Shown: one piece after another, positions 42,807 to 52,075 of the stretch | Layout of the letters: the number at the start of each line of letters is the position of its first letter | How positions within the stretch are numbered: position 1 is the first letter of the stretch | Source: Bradyrhizobium retamae | GTDB taxonomy: Bacteria > Pseudomonadota > Alphaproteobacteria > Rhizobiales > Xanthobacteraceae | NCBI RefSeq assembly: GCF_001440415.1 | Contig: NZ_LLYA01000156.1 | Location: 34,037 to 98,036 of the forward strand | Length of the DNA: 64,000 bases | Direction of reading: 5' to 3' | The notes under the pieces: generated by a model | Seen by the model: only the letters and a program-made list of their open reading frames with translations | The model's database searches: none | Told to the model about the DNA's origin: nothing | Position numbers and translations under genes: made by a program

Positions 42807-43502
42807 ATGAGCAATGCACCGCTGATGCCCAAGGCGACGGCCGTGTGGCTGGTTGACAATACGGCGCTGACCTTCGACCAGGTGGCCGATTTCACCAAAA
42901 TGCACCCCCTTGAGGTCCGCGCCATCGCCGATGGCGACGCCGCCCAGGGGATCAAGGGCATGGACCCGATTTCGACCGGGCAATTGACCCGCGACGAGAT
43001 CGAAAGGGGCGAAAAAGACCCGAATTACCGCCTCAAGCTCGGCGAGAGCAAGGTGGTGCTGCCGCCGGCCGCCAAAAAGAAGGGCCCGCGCTATACCCCG
43101 GTGTCGCGCCGCCACGAGCGGCCGAGCGCGATCCTGTGGCTGGTCCGCAACCATCCCGAACTGAAGGACGCGCAGATCATGCGCCTGGTCGGCACCACCA
43201 AGACCACCATCGCCTCAGTCCGCGACCGCACCCACTGGAACGCCTCGACGCTCACCCCGATGGATCCGGTGACGCTCGGCCTGTGCTCGCAGATCGAGCT
43301 CGATTTCGAGGTGCAGCGCGCAGCGAAGGAAAAGCCGGTGCCCGCAGCCTACGGCGGCGCCACCCTGCTGCCGGCCTCCGAGACCACGAAGAAGGAGCCG
43401 GAATTCGAGCCGAGCGAGAAGTCGGAAGACGACCTCAACGTCGATGCCGTGTTCGCCAAGCTCAAGAATATCGGTGGCAAGAAGCAGGACGAGGAAGAGT
43501 AG
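42807..43502 (+). CDS. trcR: DUF1013 family protein, cell-cycle transcription regulator TrcR
   Basis: Encodes 231 residues. MPKATAVWLVDNTALTFDQV, DGDAAQGIKGMDPISTGQLT and RHERPSAILWLVRNHPELKD belong to DUF1013, a family confined to alphaproteobacteria and named TrcR, an RNA-polymerase-associated cell-cycle regulator. AAGGAGA precedes the ATG at 42807. The in-frame earlier ATG at 42780 is out of place. The C-terminal 60 residues are acidic and probably disordered. A strong terminator follows. Confidence 0.9.
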   Translation: MSNAPLMPKATAVWLVDNTALTFDQVADFTKMHPLEVRAIADGDAAQGIKGMDPISTGQLTRDEIERGEKDPNYRLKLGESKVVLPPAAKKKGPRYTPVSRRHERPSAILWLVRNHPELKDAQIMRLVGTTKTTIASVRDRTHWNASTLTPMDPVTLGLCSQIELDFEVQRAAKEKPVPAAYGGATLLPASETTKKEPEFEPSEKSEDDLNVDAVFAKLKNIGGKKQDEEE

Positions 43503-43529
43503 AGGTTATCGGCCACGGCTGATGCTGAA

Positions 43530-43561
43530 CGCGGCGGGGCAACCCGCCGCGCTTTTTGTTT
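43530..43561 (+). terminator. Rho-independent terminator after trcR
   Basis: CGCGGCGGG-GCAA-CCCGCCGCG is followed by CTTTTTGTTT: a 9-bp perfect GC stem and a T run. Confidence 0.9.
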
Positions 43562-43594
43562 GCGACGAGCGCTGCGGACCGGCTGACAGCCGCT

Positions 43595-43855
43595 TCAACC
43601 GTACTTCAGCTTCATCCAGAGGATTCCGCCGGCCAGGACGATCGTAATCGCATTCGCAACGATCAGCGGCGCATCACCGGAAAGCAGGCCGTACAACAGC
43701 CAGAGCAGGATGCCGAGCACCATGACAAGGAACATTCCAAGCGAGATGTCTTCGGTGGAGCGGGTTTTCCAGACTTTCACGAACTGTGGTGCATAAGCGA
43801 GAGTCGTGCAGGTTGCGGCGGCAAACCCCAGCAGCTTGATTGCAAGTTGTTCCAT
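43595..43855 (-). CDS. SemiSWEET sugar transporter (PQ-loop)
   Basis: Encodes 86 residues with three helices. FAAATCTTLAYAPQFVKVWK holds the PQ motif, followed by RSTEDISLGMFLVMVLGILL and LSGDAPLIVANAITIVLAG. This is the bacterial half-SWEET that dimerises to move sugars down a gradient. It is monocistronic and convergent with trcR's terminator. Confidence 0.92.
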   Translation of the reverse strand: MEQLAIKLLGFAAATCTTLAYAPQFVKVWKTRSTEDISLGMFLVMVLGILLWLLYGLLSGDAPLIVANAITIVLAGGILWMKLKYG

Positions 43856-43919
43856 GCCGCCCTTATAGCATCGATTCGAAGATGGATTTAAGAAGGCCGA
43901 CCGGGTGAGCCGACACGCT

Positions 43920-44138
43920 TCACGCCTTCTTCAAGAACTTCGTGTGCAGCACCAGGCCCTTGACCTTGTCGGTGCGGCCTTCGATCTCGTCGGGATCATC
44001 CGTGAGGTGGATGTTCTTGATCACGGTGCCGCGCTTGAGCACGGTGGAGGATCCCTTCAGTTTCAGATCCTTGATCAGCGTGACGCTATCGCCCTCGGCG
44101 AGCAGTGCGCCGTTGGAATCCCTGACCTTGATGTCCAT
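43920..44138 (-). CDS. Short PhnA/YjdM-like protein without the zinc ribbon
   Basis: Encodes 72 residues. VRDSNGALLAEGDSVTLIKD, LKLKGSSTVLKRGTVIKNIH and GRTDKVKGLVLHTKFLKK match the C-terminal PhnA domain. The N-terminal zinc-ribbon half seen in the common 110-residue YjdM/PhnA is absent. Function of the family is unclear despite the old phosphonate label. The ATG at 44138 is followed by MDIKV, with a purine-rich AAGAAGG upstream. Confidence 0.85.
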   Translation of the reverse strand: MDIKVRDSNGALLAEGDSVTLIKDLKLKGSSTVLKRGTVIKNIHLTDDPDEIEGRTDKVKGLVLHTKFLKKA

Positions 44139-44219
44139 GTGACGCCTTCTTTGTATGAAGTCCGGCGTCCACCCTCTCCCACAAGGAGAGAGGGGACAAG
44201 ATCGCGCCGCTGCTCTTCC

Positions 44220-44426
44220 TTACCCCAGCTCGATCTCGTCGTTGACTTCATGCGTGAGCGCGATGCCGCCGACGGTCAGAACCATCTTCGCCGGCAGCTT
44301 CTCATGGCCCTTGAGTTTGCCGGATTCGACCGCATCGCGCACGGCCTTTTCGATCTCGCGTTGCGAGGTGACGCCGACTTGCTTGAGAAATTTGCGCAGG
44401 CTTGCGTTGAAGGTGTCTTCGTTCAT
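44220..44426 (-). CDS. DUF6494 family protein
   Basis: Encodes 68 residues, MNEDTFNASLRKFLKQVGVT and VESGKLKGHEKLPAKMVLTV, matching the small DUF6494 family. It is soluble and mostly helical, with a beta C-terminus (LTVGGIALTHEVNDEIEL). A GGGAGG site precedes the ATG. Function is unknown. Confidence 0.8.
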   Translation of the reverse strand: MNEDTFNASLRKFLKQVGVTSQREIEKAVRDAVESGKLKGHEKLPAKMVLTVGGIALTHEVNDEIELG

Positions 44427-44438
44427 GGTGGCCTCCCG

Positions 44439-44699
44439 TTACGGCCTCGTCGGATTGTTCAGCATCTGCTCGGCGAGATTGCGCTGGGCGCGGTCGGTAC
44501 GCGCGTTGGCGTTGCCGCGCTGGACGTCGCGGTTCTTGCGGCAGTTGACGTAGTCGTTCGAGCCCGGCGCGACATTGTTGGAGCGACAGAACGCGTCATC
44601 GTCGGCGCTGGTGTCGACCATGGTCGGCTGGCCGCGTTCGAGGCAACCCGCAAGCAGCGGTGCGATGAGGAGGAATGCGAGTTGCAGGTTACGTCGCAT
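44439..44699 (-). CDS. Small lipoprotein, hypothetical
   Basis: Encodes 86 residues. The signal ends in LLAGC, a lipobox, so Cys18 is likely lipidated. The mature part contains CRSNNVAPGSNDYVNCRK, two cysteines, and a helical C-terminus. The ATG at 44699 has GGAAGGGACAGAGC upstream. No family is recognised. A longer frame from 44843 runs into an intergenic repeat and is rejected. Confidence 0.72.
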   Translation of the reverse strand: MRRNLQLAFLLIAPLLAGCLERGQPTMVDTSADDDAFCRSNNVAPGSNDYVNCRKNRDVQRGNANARTDRAQRNLAEQMLNNPTRP

Positions 44700-44726
44700 G
44701 CTCTGTCCCTTCCAGGTTTCATCATT

Positions 44727-44972
44727 GCCGGGCGCGCGTCCCCGACTTGATCGGGATGAGCCGGCAATCCATCGAAATAATGGCAGCCTGCTTTGACGAC
44801 GAGTCATGCCCGGGTCAAGCCCGGGCATGACAGGGTCCGTCATTTCGGGGCGGTCCGCAGGGCCGAACTATGGGGGCCCTTGCGCCACTGAGAACCTCGA
44901 GGTTCCCCGGTGCGCAATTGCGGCACCTGAGGTCCGATGCTTTCGCATCGCCCCGGAACGACGGTGGGTTCG
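44727..44972. repeat. Block of intergenic palindromic repeats
   Basis: Contains GTCATGCCCGGGTCAAGCCC/GGGCATGAC (44803-44831) and a long GGTCCGTCATTTCGGGGCGG...CCCCGGAACGACGG element (to 44972) with AACCTCGAGGTTCC and GCGCAATTGCGGC palindromes. These resemble dispersed Bradyrhizobium repeats. No gene is supported. Confidence 0.65.
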
Positions 44973-44973
44973 C

Positions 44974-46884
44974 TCACAACCTGCCCTTCAGCGCGTCGCC
45001 GATTTCGTCGAGCACCTTGGGGTCCTCGATGGTGGCCGGCATGGTCCAGCTTTCGCCGTCGGCGATCTTCTTGATGGTGCCGCGCAGGATTTTTCCCGAG
45101 CGCGTCTTCGGCAGGCGCCCCACCGTGATCGCCAGCTTGAAGGCTGCGACAGGACCAAGTTTTTCGCGCACCAGCGCCACGATCTCCTTTTCGATCTCGG
45201 CGGGAGCTCGCGTCACGCCGGCCTTCAGCACCAGGAAGCCGCAAGGTACTTCGCCCTTGATCGCGTCCTTGATGCCGAGCACGGCGCATTCGGCGACATC
45301 AGCGTGAGAGGCCAGAATTTCCTCCATACCGCCGGTGGAAAGGCGGTGGCCAGCGACGTTGATGATGTCGTCGGTACGGCCCATCACCCAGACATAGCCG
45401 TCCTCGTCCTTGTAGCCGGCATCCGAGGTCTTGTAGTAGCCGGGAAACTCCGTGAGGTAGGCTTCCCTGAAGCGCTGATCCTGCTGCCACAGCGTCGGCA
45501 GGCAGCCGGGTGGCATCGGCAGCTTGATCACGATCGAACCCATGGTACCCGGTGCGACCTGCTTGGATGCCTCGTCCACCACGTCGACCTGATAGCCCGG
45601 CATCGGCACCGTCGGCGAGCCGTGCTTGACCGGCAACATGCCAAGGCCCACCGGATTGCCGGCGATGCACCAGCCGGTCTCGGTCTGCCACCAGTGATCG
45701 ATCACCGGCACCTTCAACTGCGCCACCGCCCATTCCACCGTCGGCGGATCGGCGCGCTCGCCGGCCAGGAACAGCGTGCGGAATTTCGACAGATCGTATT
45801 TGCGGATGAACGCGCCGTCCGGGTCTTCCTTGCGGATGGCGCGGAAGGCGGTCGGCGCGGTGAACAGCGCGACGGCCTTGTGCTCGGAAATGACACGCCA
45901 GAACGCGCCGGCGTCAGGCGTGCCGATCGGCTTGCCCTCATACATGATCGAGGTGGCGCCATGGATCAGCGGGCCGTAGACGATGTAGCTGTGGCCGACG
46001 ACCCAGCCGATGTCGGAGCCACACCACCAGACCTCGCCCGGCTTGACGCCGTAGAGATTGAACATCGACCATTTCAGCGCGACCAGATGCCCGCCATTGT
46101 CGCGCACGACGCCCTTCGGGATTCCCGTGGTGCCTGACGTGTAGAGAATATAGAGCGGATCGGTGGCGAGCACCGGCGTGCAGGGCGCGGCCTTGCCGGC
46201 GTCGAGCGCCGCGCGGCGGAGCGCCGCCCAATCGTGATCGCGGCCGGCCGTGAGTTCGCAAAGATGCTGCGGCCGCTGGAGGATGACGCAGGCTTGCGGT
46301 TTGACACTGGAGAGGTTGATCGCCTCGTCGAGCAGCGGTTTGTATTGCACGATACGGCCGGGCTCGATCCCGCAGCTCGCCGAGAAGATCAGCTTCGGCT
46401 TGGCGTCCTCGATCCGCGTTGCGAGTTCTTTGGCGGCAAAGCCGCCGAACACCACCGAATGCACCGCGCCGATGCGCGCGCAGGCCAGCATCGCAAACAC
46501 CGCTTCCGGCACCAGCGGCATATACAGGATAACGCAGTCGCCCTTGGCGACACCGAAATCGGCCATCACGGCGGCGAGCGTCTGCACCTCCTTCAACATC
46601 TCGGCATAGGTGAATTTCGAGATCGTATTGGTGAGCGGCGAATCGTGGATCAGCGCGACCTGGTCAGCGCGTCCGCCCGCGACATGGCGGTCGAGCGCGT
46701 TGTAGCAAGTGTTGACCACGGCGCCGGCGAACCAGCGGCCGTAGGCGCCCATCGAGGGATCGAAGATCTTTTTGGCCGGCTCGATCCAGTCGATCTCGCG
46801 CGCGGCGTCAGCCCAAAATGCCTCCGGGTCCGCCAGCGAGCGGGCATGGACCTCGTGATAGCGGCTGTTGTCTTGGATGTTCAT
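44974..46884 (-). CDS. prpE: Propionate-CoA ligase (PrpE-type acyl-CoA synthetase)
   Basis: Encodes 636 residues. The opening MNIQDNSRYHEVHARSLADP and ARSLADPEAFWADAAREIDW are PrpE-like. Motifs: ILYTSGTTGIPKGVVRDNGG, WWQTETGWCI, YKTSDAGYKDEDGYVWVMGR and the terminal Lys in PKTRSGKILRGTI. It makes propionyl-CoA (or acetyl-CoA) from the free acid. The start at 46884 is preferred to 47013, which lies in a repeat. Confidence 0.92.
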   Translation of the reverse strand: MNIQDNSRYHEVHARSLADPEAFWADAAREIDWIEPAKKIFDPSMGAYGRWFAGAVVNTCYNALDRHVAGGRADQVALIHDSPLTNTISKFTYAEMLKEVQTLAAVMADFGVAKGDCVILYMPLVPEAVFAMLACARIGAVHSVVFGGFAAKELATRIEDAKPKLIFSASCGIEPGRIVQYKPLLDEAINLSSVKPQACVILQRPQHLCELTAGRDHDWAALRRAALDAGKAAPCTPVLATDPLYILYTSGTTGIPKGVVRDNGGHLVALKWSMFNLYGVKPGEVWWCGSDIGWVVGHSYIVYGPLIHGATSIMYEGKPIGTPDAGAFWRVISEHKAVALFTAPTAFRAIRKEDPDGAFIRKYDLSKFRTLFLAGERADPPTVEWAVAQLKVPVIDHWWQTETGWCIAGNPVGLGMLPVKHGSPTVPMPGYQVDVVDEASKQVAPGTMGSIVIKLPMPPGCLPTLWQQDQRFREAYLTEFPGYYKTSDAGYKDEDGYVWVMGRTDDIINVAGHRLSTGGMEEILASHADVAECAVLGIKDAIKGEVPCGFLVLKAGVTRAPAEIEKEIVALVREKLGPVAAFKLAITVGRLPKTRSGKILRGTIKKIADGESWTMPATIEDPKVLDEIGDALKGRL

Positions 46885-46911
46885 GGCGCACTCCCCGCTC
46901 GTTCGCCCATG

Positions 46912-47008
46912 GTCGTCATGCCCGGCTTGTCGCGGGCATCCACGTCCTTGCTTCAACTCGAGATTCGCAAGGCGTAGATGGCCGGGACAAGCCCGGCCAT
47001 AACGGCTG
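46912..47008. repeat. Palindromic repeat upstream of prpE
   Basis: GTCGTCATGCCCGGCTTGTC is partly complementary to GGCCGGGACAAGCCCGGCCA near 46979, giving a hairpin around GGCATCCACGTCCTTGC... It resembles repeats near 44803-44831. Confidence 0.65.
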
Positions 47009-47170
47009 GGCAAGCATTTATTTCAGGCATTGTCACGGGAAGTTGCGCCAGATCAAGCCGGGAATGGCTTGATCGTTCGACTAAACTCTACTGCCGGGCG
47101 ATGGTAGTGAGCTTCTCACCGACAGCCATCGCGCCGCGCTGGCGTATCCCCTCATCAGGCCCAAAACGAC

Positions 47171-47935
47171 CTAGTACCCGTCGATCCCGTTGATTTGCTG
47201 CAGGCGGTCGCGCATGGCCTTTTTCAGATCGTAGCCGGGCCGGCCGTACTCTGCGTTGCGGCGGGCGATGTATTCCCCCTGCTCCCGCCGCAGCTTGCGC
47301 GCCTGCTGTGGGGTCATCTTCTCAGCGGCCGTCCTGCTATACGACGCTTGAACCTCGCGATCGAGATCGGCGAGTTCCGGATTGGCGCAGATCGCCTTCT
47401 CCACCTTGCGGCGCGCGGTGGCACAGTTGAAGCTCGGTTTGCCGGCGACCGCCTGCAACGCGCCTTGCCGCTCCGCCTCCTGCGCCAGCGCCCGGTGGTT
47501 GGCTCTTGCGACGACGTGGTCAGGATTCAGCTTGATCGCCGCGGCAAAGTCGGCCACCGCCTTCGGCAGATCACCCTTGTTGCGCCAGAGTTCGCCACGC
47601 GCGTTGTAAACATCGGCGTGCGCCGGATCGAGCCGCAACACGCTATCATAGTCGGCGATGGCACGGTCGATCATGTCCTTGCGCTCATAGGCGGTCGCAC
47701 GGGCAATCAGTGCCTTGATGCGGTCGGCCTTTTCGGTCTTTGCGTTGTCGATCAGCGCACTGCAGAGATGCACCGTCCTGTCGTGATCATGCGCAAGGCC
47801 AGCGGCAAGACAGGCCGCAGGATCAATGCGTATATCCTCGCCCGGCTCGGTCCCGGTCGCCGATGCATCATGCGCGTACGTCAGCGACAGCAGGGAAGCC
47901 ACGACCAGGCTGCGGATGTGGAGATAGCCTCGCAT
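47171..47935 (-). CDS. Secreted TPR protein with LprI-like (DUF1311) domain
   Basis: Encodes 254 residues. A signal peptide (MRGYLHIRSLVVASLLSLTY) is followed by TPR repeats (RIKALIARATAYERKDMIDR, ADYDSVLRLDPAHADVYNAR, DFAAAIKLNPDHVVARANH) and a Cys-containing C-terminus (FNCATARRKVEKAICANPEL) typical of LprI/DUF1311, a lysozyme-inhibitor-like family. A start at 47935 gives the signal; the longer frame (48028) does not. Role: envelope protein, possibly inhibiting lysozyme, which is inference. Confidence 0.78.
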   Translation of the reverse strand: MRGYLHIRSLVVASLLSLTYAHDASATGTEPGEDIRIDPAACLAAGLAHDHDRTVHLCSALIDNAKTEKADRIKALIARATAYERKDMIDRAIADYDSVLRLDPAHADVYNARGELWRNKGDLPKAVADFAAAIKLNPDHVVARANHRALAQEAERQGALQAVAGKPSFNCATARRKVEKAICANPELADLDREVQASYSRTAAEKMTPQQARKLRREQGEYIARRNAEYGRPGYDLKKAMRDRLQQINGIDGY

Positions 47936-48147
47936 CAATTGATCCGGAAAGCGCCGTCTATTGCGACGCGATCCTAGCAAGCGACCTGCATCTTCGACAA
48001 GCAGCCTGCAAATTTCCCGTTCGGACAAGAACAGATTTTGGCCGAAACGTGACCTGCGGGAAACGTAATTCTCTTCACAGACGGAAGAATACGATCCGTG
48101 AGAAAATCTGCTGTGAACCTATTGCAGTTCTCACGGACTCAACAACC

Positions 48148-48918
48148 ATGACCACATTGACCGACTTCAATCCGCCGCGCGCCATCGCGCAATCCCAATC
48201 AGGCTATTTCTACTTCTACATGGCGCTGGCCTGCATGGCAGTCGCCTTTCTCGGCTTCGCACCGACCTACTGGCTGCCAATGGCCAAGCGATCGTTCTCG
48301 GCCTCGCCCGTCGTGCACTTTCACGGCCTGCTGTTTTTCGCCTGGTCGCTCTATTTCGCATTCCAGAGCTGGCTCGCCGCGTCGGGCAAGGTCGCCCGGC
48401 ACCGCACCATCGGCATGATCGGCGTCTCACTGGCGACCGCGATGACGATTTTCGGTTTCCTGGTCGCGGTCAACGCGATGAAGCGCTCCGCGGCGGCGGG
48501 ATTGACCGACGAAGGAATCGCGTTCGCGATTGTCCCGCTCAGCGGAATTCTGTTCTTTGCCGTGGTTTTCACGCTGGCGATTGCCGCGATCCGGCGGCCG
48601 GAAACCCATAAGCGGCTGATGCTACTGGCCAGCATTTCGCTATTGGACGCCGCGGTCGCCCGCTGGTTTCTCACGTTCCTCGCGCCTCCCGGTCCGCTCG
48701 GCCCGCCGCCGGTCCCCGTGACCATCCCGCCGGCCTTCGTCGCCTATCTCCTGCTGGTGGCCGCCATCGTTTTCGACTGGCGCACGCGCGGCCGGCCGCA
48801 TCCGGTCTATGTCTACGGCGGCATTGCGCTGATCGCCGTGAAACTCCTGAACTGGCCGATCAGCGTCACGCCGCTCTGGCATTCCTTCGCGGGCGGTATC
48901 CTGGCGATGGCGCAGTAG
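48148..48918 (+). CDS. Multi-pass membrane protein, uncharacterised
   Basis: Encodes 256 residues with about seven helices. The segments FYFYMALACMAVAFLGFAPT, VVHFHGLLFFAWSLYFAFQS and VARHRTIGMIGVSLATAMTI contain conserved-looking His (HFHG; RHRTIG). ETHKRLMLLASISLLDAAVA is typical of DUF2306-like heme or membrane proteins. I do not assign a function. The ATG at 48148 begins MTTLTDFNPPRAIA. The longer frame overlaps the divergent TPR gene. Confidence 0.8.
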   Translation: MTTLTDFNPPRAIAQSQSGYFYFYMALACMAVAFLGFAPTYWLPMAKRSFSASPVVHFHGLLFFAWSLYFAFQSWLAASGKVARHRTIGMIGVSLATAMTIFGFLVAVNAMKRSAAAGLTDEGIAFAIVPLSGILFFAVVFTLAIAAIRRPETHKRLMLLASISLLDAAVARWFLTFLAPPGPLGPPPVPVTIPPAFVAYLLLVAAIVFDWRTRGRPHPVYVYGGIALIAVKLLNWPISVTPLWHSFAGGILAMAQ

Positions 48919-48932
48919 CCGGTACAGCTCTC

Positions 48933-48968
48933 GTCATTCCGGAGCGCGCGACGCGCCTCGGAATGACA
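48933..48968. repeat. Small hairpin repeat between convergent genes
   Basis: GTCATTCCGGAGCGCGCGAC pairs with GCGCCTCGGAATGAC, a short dispersed-repeat-like hairpin that may serve as a bidirectional terminator. Confidence 0.6.
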
Positions 48969-48975
48969 GCCAGCC

Positions 48976-49779
48976 CTAACTCGACCTCACCGTTATCCCG
49001 CCGTCGACCACGAGCTCGATTCCAGTGACGTAACGGGATTCGTCGGAGGCGAGAAACAGCGCGGCATTGGCGACGTCCCAGGCGTCGCCCATGTGCCCCA
49101 TCGGCACTTGCGCATCGCGCGCCCGCCACATCGCTTCGACATCGCCGGCCGAATAGCTTGCAGCGAGGCCAGCCGAGTGCTCGACCATCGGCGTCTTCAT
49201 CAGGCCCGGCAGGATGCAGTTCACACGAACATGATCTTTCGCGAATTGCACGGCGGTGGTGCGCGTCATCTGGTTCATCGCCGCCTTCGAGGCGCCATAG
49301 GTGACGTAGGAGATGCCGAGATGGCGAATCGATGCGATCGACGAGATGTTGATGACCGAGCCGCCACCCTGCTTCTGCATCACGGGAATAACGTGCTTCA
49401 TGGCAAAATAGGCGCTCTTGAGATTGACCGCGAAAACGTGGTCCCAGCTTGCCTCGTTCACTTCGACGACGCTGCCCATTTCGGCAATGCCGACATTGTT
49501 GTCGAGCACGTCGATGCGGCCATAGGTCTTCAGGCACGCCGCCACCATTGCCTCGACCTCGACCTCGCGCGAAACGTCGGCGGTGAAGGCGGCAGCCTTG
49601 CCGCCCTCGCCCGTGATGATGCTGACGGTTTCATTTGCGGCAGCCGCATTGCGATCGACGCAGAACACGCTGGCGCCCTCGCGCGCGAAGGTGACGGCGG
49701 TCGCCTTGCCATTGCCCCAGCCGGGACCGATCGATCCCGCGCCCACCACCATCGCCACCTTGCCCTTGAGCCGTTCCAT
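48976..49779 (-). CDS. Short-chain dehydrogenase/reductase with NNVG variant
   Basis: Encodes 267 residues. The dinucleotide-binding region is VAMVVGAGSIGPGWGNGKAT, with GAGSIGPG in place of the usual GxxxGIG. DNNVGIAEMG has Val in place of Ala in NNAG. Catalytic Ser (NISSIAS) and YGASKAAM (Tyr/Lys) are intact. So it is an active-looking SDR with a slightly atypical cofactor loop. GGGAGAAG precedes the ATG at 49779. It is divergent from the TRAP operon and may work on the transported substrate. Confidence 0.87.
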   Translation of the reverse strand: MERLKGKVAMVVGAGSIGPGWGNGKATAVTFAREGASVFCVDRNAAAANETVSIITGEGGKAAAFTADVSREVEVEAMVAACLKTYGRIDVLDNNVGIAEMGSVVEVNEASWDHVFAVNLKSAYFAMKHVIPVMQKQGGGSVINISSIASIRHLGISYVTYGASKAAMNQMTRTTAVQFAKDHVRVNCILPGLMKTPMVEHSAGLAASYSAGDVEAMWRARDAQVPMGHMGDAWDVANAALFLASDESRYVTGIELVVDGGITVRSS

Positions 49780-50022
49780 CGACTTCTTCTCCCTTGGGTT
49801 GTCGTTGCATCGCAGCGCGCACGAACGCGGCGCATCCGAATTTTGGGGCGGGAAATTGGACGGACGGCGCTCCTGGGTCAACCTGTCCGAAAAGCTAAAG
49901 CAGCGACTTGGACATAGGCCGAAAAGTCCCTTGCAACCGCCCCCCAAACCGGACTGAATGCGGCCCGCGAAGGAGGCCCGCCGCAGTCGGGCCGGAAAGT
50001 TAGCCGGTCCCCCGGGGGAAGC

Positions 50023-52050
50023 ATGGACGTAGACAAGACAACGCCGCCCAATGACGAGGTCATCGCCGTTTCGGACGAAGCCTTGCACAAGGCGGAAGCC
50101 TACATCGAGGCGGAAGAAGGCGCGGCCAACCGCCTGATGGGGTGGGCGGGAAGGATTTCGACCACGATTGCCGTGGTCATGAGCCTGTTTCACCTCTATG
50201 CGGCCTATGCCATCGTTCCGACCCAGGAGCTTCGCTACACCCACGTCGCCTTCACCTTGATTTTGAGCTTCCTGCTATTTCCGCTGGCGACGCGGTTTCG
50301 CAACCGTGTGCGCTGGTGGGATGTCGTCCCCGGGATCGTCGCGGTGGCGACCGTCATCTACGCGCTGTGGGGTGGCGAGGACTTTACCGATCGCGCCACC
50401 ACGCCCGACCGCTGGGACGTGATCGTCGGCATCGTCTTCATCGTGATGCTGCTGGAGGCGACGCGGCGCACCACCGGCGCAATCATGCCCGTGGTGTCGC
50501 TGCTGTTCATCGCCTATGCGATGCTCGGCCCCTATTTGCCGGCGCCCTGGACCCATCGCGGCTACGACCTCGACCGCCTGGTCGGTCACCTCTTTATCAC
50601 GCTGGAAGGCATCTTCGGCGTCGCGGTTGACGTGTCGGCGACGCTGATCATCCTGTTCACGATCTACGGCGCATTCCTGCAGCATTCCGGCGCCGGCAAA
50701 TTCTTCATCGATTTCTCGCTGGCCTTGATGGGCGGCAAGCCGAACAGCGCCGGCCGCACCGTGGTGCTGTCCTCGTTCCTGCTCGGCGGCCCCTCCGGAT
50801 CGGGCGTCGCCACGACCGTGATGATCGGCACGGTGGCCTATCCGATGATGGCGAAGGCGGGCTTCGAGAGGAACGCCGCTGGCGGATTGCTGGCTGCCGG
50901 CGGGCTGGGCGCGATCCTGTCGCCACCTGTGCTCGGCGCCGCCGCGTTCCTGATCGCCGAGTTTCTCAAGATCAGCTATCTCGACGTCATATGGATGGCG
51001 ACCATCCCGACCTGTCTTTACTACATGTCGCTCCTGTTCATGGTCGAGCTGGACGCCAAGAAATTCCACGCCAAGAACGTGACCTTCACGCCCGAGATGT
51101 CGCTCGGCCAGATGACCATGCGGTACGGCTTCCACTTCATCTCGCTGCTCGCCGTCGTCTTTTTCATGATCATCGGCTACTCGCCGTCGCTGTCGGTCTT
51201 CTACGCCATTATCGTCACCTTTGCGCTGAGCTTCCTGCGCCGGGAGACCGCGCTGGTGCCGAGCAAACTGGTGAAGGCGCTGGCCGACGGCTCGATCGGC
51301 GCGCTCAATGCCGCGACCACCTGCGCCTGCGCCGGCATCGTCGTCGGCATCGTGACGCTGACCGGTCTCGGCCTCAAATTCTCGTCGATCGTCATCGCCT
51401 ATGCCGGCGGCAGCCTGCTGCTGACCGCGATCTACACCGCGCTGATCGTCTGGGTTATCGGCCTCGCCGTGCCGGTGACGGCGTCCTACATCATCTGCGC
51501 GGTTATCGCAGCGCCCGCGCTGGTCAAGCTCGGCGTGCCGGACTACGCCGCGCATATGTTCATCTTCTACTATGCCGTCCTGTCGGAGGTCTCGCCGCCG
51601 ACGGCGCTGTCGCCGTTCGCGGCGGCCGCCATTACCGGCGGCGATCCCTACAAGACCACGCTGCAGTCCTGGAAATATACGCTGCCGGCGTTCCTGGTGC
51701 CGTTCGTCTTCGTGCTCGATCCGCAGGGGGGCGGCCTCTTGATGTCGATCCCCAAGGGCGGATCGTGGGTCGACATTCTCGAAATCACGATCAAGACAAG
51801 CTTGGGGCTGCTGGCGCTGGCTGCATTTGCCCAGAACTGGGCGCTGCGACAAAATACAGCGGTCGAGCGCGGCCTGCTTCTGCTATCGGGATTGCTGCTG
51901 GTGTTCCCAAGCCTGATTGAGGCAATGGTCGAATGGATCACCGGACGCGATATCAGCTACACCTATTTGCCGGGCCTGATCATCGGTTTCGGCGTATTGC
52001 TGTGGCAGGCCAAAACGCGGTCGCCAGAGCGGCCTGCGGTCACAACATAG
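50023..52050 (+). CDS. TRAP transporter, fused small and large permease (TAXI type)
   Basis: Encodes 675 residues with about 16-18 helices. The fused DctQ-like N-terminal and DctM-like C-terminal parts (GGPSGSGVATTVMIGTVAYP, GGLGAILSPPVLGAAAFLIA, VSPPTALSPFAAAAITGGDP) match the TIGR02123 group that works with TAXI receptors. The ATG at 50023 has GGGGGAAG upstream. The gene is followed at 25 bp by its receptor, making a complete TAXI-TRAP pair for an unknown substrate. Confidence 0.93.
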   Translation: MDVDKTTPPNDEVIAVSDEALHKAEAYIEAEEGAANRLMGWAGRISTTIAVVMSLFHLYAAYAIVPTQELRYTHVAFTLILSFLLFPLATRFRNRVRWWDVVPGIVAVATVIYALWGGEDFTDRATTPDRWDVIVGIVFIVMLLEATRRTTGAIMPVVSLLFIAYAMLGPYLPAPWTHRGYDLDRLVGHLFITLEGIFGVAVDVSATLIILFTIYGAFLQHSGAGKFFIDFSLALMGGKPNSAGRTVVLSSFLLGGPSGSGVATTVMIGTVAYPMMAKAGFERNAAGGLLAAGGLGAILSPPVLGAAAFLIAEFLKISYLDVIWMATIPTCLYYMSLLFMVELDAKKFHAKNVTFTPEMSLGQMTMRYGFHFISLLAVVFFMIIGYSPSLSVFYAIIVTFALSFLRRETALVPSKLVKALADGSIGALNAATTCACAGIVVGIVTLTGLGLKFSSIVIAYAGGSLLLTAIYTALIVWVIGLAVPVTASYIICAVIAAPALVKLGVPDYAAHMFIFYYAVLSEVSPPTALSPFAAAAITGGDPYKTTLQSWKYTLPAFLVPFVFVLDPQGGGLLMSIPKGGSWVDILEITIKTSLGLLALAAFAQNWALRQNTAVERGLLLLSGLLLVFPSLIEAMVEWITGRDISYTYLPGLIIGFGVLLWQAKTRSPERPAVTT

Positions 52051-52075
52051 AGAAGAAGCAATTGAGGAGACAAAA

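Noticed and set aside
46885..47013. Longer prpE start
   Set aside because: The extension is encoded by an intergenic repeat, and the MNIQDNSRYHEV start matches the family.
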